From assembly GCA_900766135.1 (NCBI GenBank), contig CAAFUF010000002.1, positions 3,711 to 67,710 on the forward strand: DNA of 64,000 nucleotides, written 5' to 3'. Of this stretch, positions 60,331 through 64,000 are shown one piece after another. The notes under the pieces were generated by a model. That model was not told where the DNA came from and made no database searches. It saw only the letters and a program-made list of their open reading frames with translations. Within the stretch, counting starts at the first letter, position 1. Each line of letters opens with the position of its first letter. This DNA comes from Paenibacillaceae bacterium. Lineage in GTDB: Bacteria > Bacillota > Bacilli > Paenibacillales > Paenibacillaceae. The position numbers and the translations under genes were made by a program.

Positions 60331-61377
60331 ATGCGAAACATAATAGAGATTCAAAAGCAGCTTCTTCCTGATCTCATGGACATTCTCAAGAAAAGGTACA
60401 CTATACTTCACCAGATCATGATGTCTGATGTCATTGGCCGCAGAACCCTGGCGAATTCGCTGGACATGACGGAGCGTGTGTTGCGTGCCGAAACGGATCT
60501 CATGAAGGCTCAAGGCCTGATAGAAATCGAGAATATAGGCATGAGGATCAGCGACGCAGGACGGCGATTGCTTGAGGATTTGGAGCCGATGATGATAGAG
60601 TTGTTCGGTCTCTCCAATTTGGAGGAAACGATCCGTCAGCATTATGGGCTGCGTAAAGTGGTGGTTGTACCCGGAGACTGCGAAACCTCGCCGCTCGTGA
60701 AGCGGGAGCTGGGGCGTGCAGGAGCCAAGGCGCTGCTTGGCGCCATGCGCGGGGATGACGTGGTTGCGGTAACCGGCGGCACAACGCTGGCGGAAGTCGC
60801 GGATCAGCTGAATCCACCGCCAAACGTCACGATGAAGCAAAGCTGGTTCGTACCGGCGCGCGGAGGTCTTGGCGAGAGCCTGGAAATCCAGGCGAATACG
60901 ATCGCTTCCGGCATGGCGAAGCGGGTTGGAGCAGGTTATCGCCTGCTGCACGTACCCGATCTGCTGGGAAAGGAAGCTTACGAGTCGCTGGTTCATGATC
61001 CGAACATTCAAGATATCGTGAACATGATCCGCCAGGCGCGTATCGTGGTGCATGGGATCGGAGACGCTATGGAGATGGCGCGGCGGCGCAAGCTGGAGCC
61101 GGGTATGGCCGAGGAAATCCGAAGGGAAGGCGCGCTCGCGGAATCATTTGGATACTACTTTAATGAAGACGGCGTCGTCGTGCACAAAATGCTAACCCTG
61201 GGCCTGCGCCTCGAAGACATCAAGCGAACGGAGACCGTGATCGGAATCGCGGGAGGCAAGAGCAAAGCGCAAGCGATCCATGCCGTACTTCGGTTCGGCC
61301 ATGAGGATATTCTGGTAACCGACGAAGCGGCGGCGGAAGAGATCGTGGGCGAGATCATCAAGAGATCCGGGAAATAA
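60331..61377 (+). CDS. cggR: Central glycolytic genes regulator
   Basis: A 348-residue SorC-family repressor. The N-terminal winged helix (IIEIQKQLLPDLMDILKKR … IGRRTLANSLDMTERVLRAE) binds DNA; the effector domain (about 95-348) binds fructose-1,6-bisphosphate and has VAVTGGTTLAEVADQ and VVHGIGDAMEMARRR. ATG 60331 follows GGAGTGG and gives the usual length. It controls the downstream glycolytic operon (gap, pgk) through the GGGAC repeats. Confidence 0.94.
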   Translation: MRNIIEIQKQLLPDLMDILKKRYTILHQIMMSDVIGRRTLANSLDMTERVLRAETDLMKAQGLIEIENIGMRISDAGRRLLEDLEPMMIELFGLSNLEETIRQHYGLRKVVVVPGDCETSPLVKRELGRAGAKALLGAMRGDDVVAVTGGTTLAEVADQLNPPPNVTMKQSWFVPARGGLGESLEIQANTIASGMAKRVGAGYRLLHVPDLLGKEAYESLVHDPNIQDIVNMIRQARIVVHGIGDAMEMARRRKLEPGMAEEIRREGALAESFGYYFNEDGVVVHKMLTLGLRLEDIKRTETVIGIAGGKSKAQAIHAVLRFGHEDILVTDEAAAEEIVGEIIKRSGK

Positions 61378-61452
61378 ATCGGTTTACTCATGACGGGTTT
61401 TATCGGGCCTGTCTTGAATAATAAAAAATCAAACACTGGGAGGAACTATTCA

Positions 61453-62463
61453 ATGAGTGTAAAAGTAGGGATTAACGGTTTTGGACGTATTGGACGCCTG
61501 GCTTTCCGCCGCATTCAAAACGTGGAAGGCATCGAAGTCGTAGCGATCAATGACCTGACAGACGCTAAAATGTTGGCTCATTTGTTGAAATATGATACAA
61601 CGCAAGGCCGCTTCGACGGTGACGTTGAAGTGCATGACGGTTTCTTCAAAGTAAACGGCAAAGAAGTTAAAGTTCTGGCTAACCGCAACCCTGAAGAACT
61701 GCCTTGGGGCGAGCTTGGCGTTGACATCGTTCTGGAGTGCACGGGCTTCTTCACGACGAAAGAAAAAGCTGAGCTTCACTTGAAAGGCGGCGCGAAGAAA
61801 GTTGTCATCTCCGCTCCGGCTACCGGCGACATGAAAACCGTCGTTTACAACGTTAACCATGAAATCCTTGACGGTTCGGAAACGGTGATCTCCGGCGCAT
61901 CTTGCACAACGAACTGCTTGGCTCCTATGGCTAAAGCGCTGAATGACAAATTCGGCATCGTAGAAGGCTTGATGACGACGATCCACGCTTATACCGGCGA
62001 CCAAAACACGCTGGATGCTCCGCATGCAAAAGGTGACTTCCGTCGTGCTCGCGCAGCTGCAGCTAACATCGTGCCTAACACTACGGGTGCTGCTAAAGCC
62101 ATCGGCCTGGTTATCCCTGAACTGAAAGGCAAACTGGACGGCGCAGCTCAACGCGTGCCTGTACCGACCGGTTCTTTGACCGAGCTCGTTACCGTTCTGG
62201 AGAAAACCGTTACCGTTGACGAAGTGAACGCTGCAATGAAAGCCGCTTCCGATCCGGAAACCTTCGGCTACACGGAAGACGAAATCGTATCTTCCGATAT
62301 CGTAGGCATCACTTACGGTTCCCTGTTCGACGCAACCCAAACGAAAGTGATGACGGTTGGCGACAAACAACTCGTAAAAACCGTTTCCTGGTACGACAAC
62401 GAAATGTCCTATACGGCTCAATTGGTTCGTACGCTGGAATACTTTGCGAAGAAAGTAAAATAA
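61453..62463 (+). CDS. gap: Glyceraldehyde-3-phosphate dehydrogenase
   Basis: A 336-residue NAD-dependent enzyme oxidising glyceraldehyde-3-phosphate. NAD fold GINGFGRIGRLAFR at the N-terminus with NDLTD near 33, catalytic Cys151 (GASCTTNCLAPM), His178 (TTIHAYTGDQ), and SWYDNEMSY near the end. GGGAGGA precedes the ATG. Codon use is strongly biased toward abundant codons, as expected for a very highly expressed glycolytic gene. It follows cggR by 75 bases. Confidence 0.97.
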   Translation: MSVKVGINGFGRIGRLAFRRIQNVEGIEVVAINDLTDAKMLAHLLKYDTTQGRFDGDVEVHDGFFKVNGKEVKVLANRNPEELPWGELGVDIVLECTGFFTTKEKAELHLKGGAKKVVISAPATGDMKTVVYNVNHEILDGSETVISGASCTTNCLAPMAKALNDKFGIVEGLMTTIHAYTGDQNTLDAPHAKGDFRRARAAAANIVPNTTGAAKAIGLVIPELKGKLDGAAQRVPVPTGSLTELVTVLEKTVTVDEVNAAMKAASDPETFGYTEDEIVSSDIVGITYGSLFDATQTKVMTVGDKQLVKTVSWYDNEMSYTAQLVRTLEYFAKKVK

Positions 62464-62490
62464 TCGAGCAACTTAAATTAGCGATACATC

Positions 62491-62526
62491 CCAAAGAGGA
62501 GCAACCTATTCAGGACTCCTCTTTGG
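62491..62526 (+). terminator. Hairpin between gap and pgk
   Basis: CCAAAGAGGAG / CTCCTCTTTGG perfect stem with 14-base loop, not followed by a clean T run. It may stabilise gap mRNA or partly terminate, giving more gap than pgk. Confidence 0.7.
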
Positions 62527-62681
62527 TTCTTGCATGAAATACGGCATTCACACACACACCGTTTTTTATAAATAGAGAAGAGTTTCATGGCGTCTTAGGA
62601 GAGAAATCAGAATCAAAGCCGTAATGCGCATTCTTCCAGGCTTGGAGAACCCCCGCGCATACCTTTAGGAGGAACGTGGAG

Positions 62682-63863
62682 ATGAACAAGAAAAGTGTAC
62701 GTGATGTGGAAGTAACCGGCAAACGCGTGTTTGTCCGCGTAGATTTTAATGTACCGATGCAAGACGGCAAAATTACCGACGACACCCGGATTCGCGAAAC
62801 GCTGCCGACGATCAAGTATTTGATCGAAAATGGCGCAAAGGTTATCCTTGCGAGCCACTTGGGCCGTCCGAAAGGCCAAGTCAACGAAGATATGCGTCTG
62901 ACGCTGCCGGCGAAACGCTTGGGCGAACTGCTCGGCAAAGAAGTAGCCAAAGCCGACGAAGCTGTAGGCGAAGCCGTTAAAGCCCAAGTGAATGCCTTGA
63001 ACAACGGCGACGTACTGGTGCTTGAAAACGTACGTTTCTATCCGGGCGAAGAGAAGAACGATCCTGAACTCGCGAAGCAATTCGCCGAGCTGGCCGACCT
63101 GTTCGTGAACGACGCGTTTGGCGCAGCGCACCGCGCACACGCTTCGACCGAAGGCATCGCTCATTACCTGCCAGCCGTATCCGGCTTGCTGATGGAGAAA
63201 GAATTGTCCGTACTCGGCAAAGCGCTGTCGAATCCGGATCGTCCTTTCACCGCCATTATCGGCGGGTCGAAGGTAAAAGACAAAATCGACGTCATCGACA
63301 ACCTGCTGAACATTGCGGACAACGTGTTGATCGGCGGCGGCTTGGCTTACACCTTCTTCAAAGCCCAAGGTTACGAAATCGGCAAATCGCTGCTGGATGA
63401 AACCAAACTCGACGCTTCCCTTGGCTTCATCGAAAAAGCGAAGAAGCTAGGCAAGAACTTCGTTCTTCCGGTAGACTGCATCGCCGCTGATGATTTCAGC
63501 GCAACGGCTAACCATAAAGCCGTGGATATCGACAGCATTCCTGCAGATTGGGAAGGCGTGGACATCGGGCCGAAAACCCGTGCGATTTACGCCGATATCA
63601 TCAAGAACTCCAAGCTGGTCGTTTGGAACGGACCGATGGGCGTGTTCGAAATCGATATTTTCGCGAACGGGACGAAAGAAGTGGCTGAAGCCTGCGCAAC
63701 GACGGAAGGCTACACCATCATCGGTGGCGGCGATTCCGCAGCGGCAGCCGAGAAGTTCAACCTGGCATCGCAAATGGACCACATCTCCACGGGCGGCGGC
63801 GCTTCCCTGGAATTCATGGAAGGCAAGGCGCTTCCAGGCGTTGTGGCTTTGAACGACAAGTAA
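62682..63863 (+). CDS. pgk: Phosphoglycerate kinase
   Basis: A 393-residue glycolytic kinase making ATP from 1,3-bisphosphoglycerate. RVDFNVPMQDGKITDDTRI lies near 19-37, ASHLGRPKG near 59, LLENVRFYPGEEKND near 108, GGSKVKDKIDVIDNLL near 202 and the ATP-binding GGGDSAAAAEKF near 348. ATG 62682 has AGGAGG 9 bases upstream. Codon use is strongly biased. The rest of the glycolytic operon (tpi, gpm, eno) would lie past the window end. Confidence 0.97.
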   Translation: MNKKSVRDVEVTGKRVFVRVDFNVPMQDGKITDDTRIRETLPTIKYLIENGAKVILASHLGRPKGQVNEDMRLTLPAKRLGELLGKEVAKADEAVGEAVKAQVNALNNGDVLVLENVRFYPGEEKNDPELAKQFAELADLFVNDAFGAAHRAHASTEGIAHYLPAVSGLLMEKELSVLGKALSNPDRPFTAIIGGSKVKDKIDVIDNLLNIADNVLIGGGLAYTFFKAQGYEIGKSLLDETKLDASLGFIEKAKKLGKNFVLPVDCIAADDFSATANHKAVDIDSIPADWEGVDIGPKTRAIYADIIKNSKLVVWNGPMGVFEIDIFANGTKEVAEACATTEGYTIIGGGDSAAAAEKFNLASQMDHISTGGGASLEFMEGKALPGVVALNDK

Positions 63864-63881
63864 GATTTTAACAACTCATTA

Positions 63882-64000
63882 GATCAAGGTTCAAAAAACG
63901 GGCTTTCAGCACCGAGAAGGTTGGATGAAGCTAGGGACTGAGTAGCGGAGCGTACATAGGGGTACGTGAGCAACGGAAGGCCCGGGTGAATTCAAGATTC
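63882..64000 (+). repeat. MITE-like structured repeat element, copy B (cut by window end)
   Basis: Begins GGTTCAAAAAACGGG and runs to TGAATTCAAGATTC at the window edge. It matches the minus strand of 36304-36516 without the 45-50-base insert. Both copies lie 6-20 bases downstream of a stop codon. Confidence 0.75.

Overview
The window looks like chromosome of a Gram-positive, endospore-forming-type Firmicute, most likely Paenibacillus or a close relative. Evidence from the sequence: strong purine-rich ribosome binding sites with frequent TTG/GTG starts, sigma-A promoters, LacI/cre-type operators, the operon order hisZ-G-D-B-H-A-F-IE-J, and blocks in Bacillus-like order: hprK-lgt-ppaX-acyltransferase, rapZ-yvcK-whiA-crh-type HPr, and cggR-gap-pgk. 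There are no phage genes, transposases, rRNA or CRISPR array. Genus is inferred from gene order and family resemblance only.

Layout. 195-1316 is an orphan sugar-importer ATPase (MsmX/UgpC type). 1574-4716 is hprK-lgt-ppaX-hexapeptide acyltransferase. 5179-7102 (minus strand) is an ECF sigma factor with a DUF4179-type membrane partner. 7320-8537 is a membrane acyltransferase. 8791-16936 is the complete histidine pathway, cut between hisH and hisA by 600 bases of repeats, followed by a divergent PRPP synthetase (17046-17993). 18064-21618 holds a DUF1801 protein, a tiny membrane protein, a TPR protein and trxB. 21763-25237 (minus) is an ABC exporter with a DesK/DesR-like two-component system. 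25503-28806 is a CUT1 sugar importer without its own ATPase. 28919-33516 (minus) is a lantibiotic-immunity-type exporter with an OmpR-type two-component system. 33714-34979 is a DUF438/hemerythrin/PAS protein behind an Fnr-type box. 35347-40106 is glucokinase, rapZ, yvcK, whiA and an HPr-like protein. 40258-51670 holds a SIMPL protein, potABCD, a DUF3298 protein, uxaC with its LacI regulator, and adenine deaminase. 52856-53759 is clpP and tRNA-Arg(CCG). 53973-60046 is a LacI-regulated lpl-type importer with an intracellular GH30 glycosidase. 60331-63863 is cggR-gap-pgk.

How it works together. Much of the window concerns carbon handling. HprK and the HPr-like protein are the phosphorylation partners that feed CcpA, and cre-like sites lie before two sugar importers. 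Both importers lack an ATPase, which the MsmX-type protein at the window start could supply. Glucokinase, RapZ, YvcK, CggR, GapA and Pgk link sugar entry to glycolysis and cell-wall supply. The PRPP synthetase beside the his genes makes the substrate of HisG.

The most unusual signal is in the gaps between genes. Seven intergenic regions carry a four-unit repeat element of 178-190 bases with the same geometry each time: two imperfectly palindromic units in one direction, then two in the other, spaced about 50 bases apart, four of them exactly 187 bases long. The unit sequence differs from element to element while the geometry is kept. A separate MITE-like element (36304-36516 and the window end) and several minisatellites fill other gaps.
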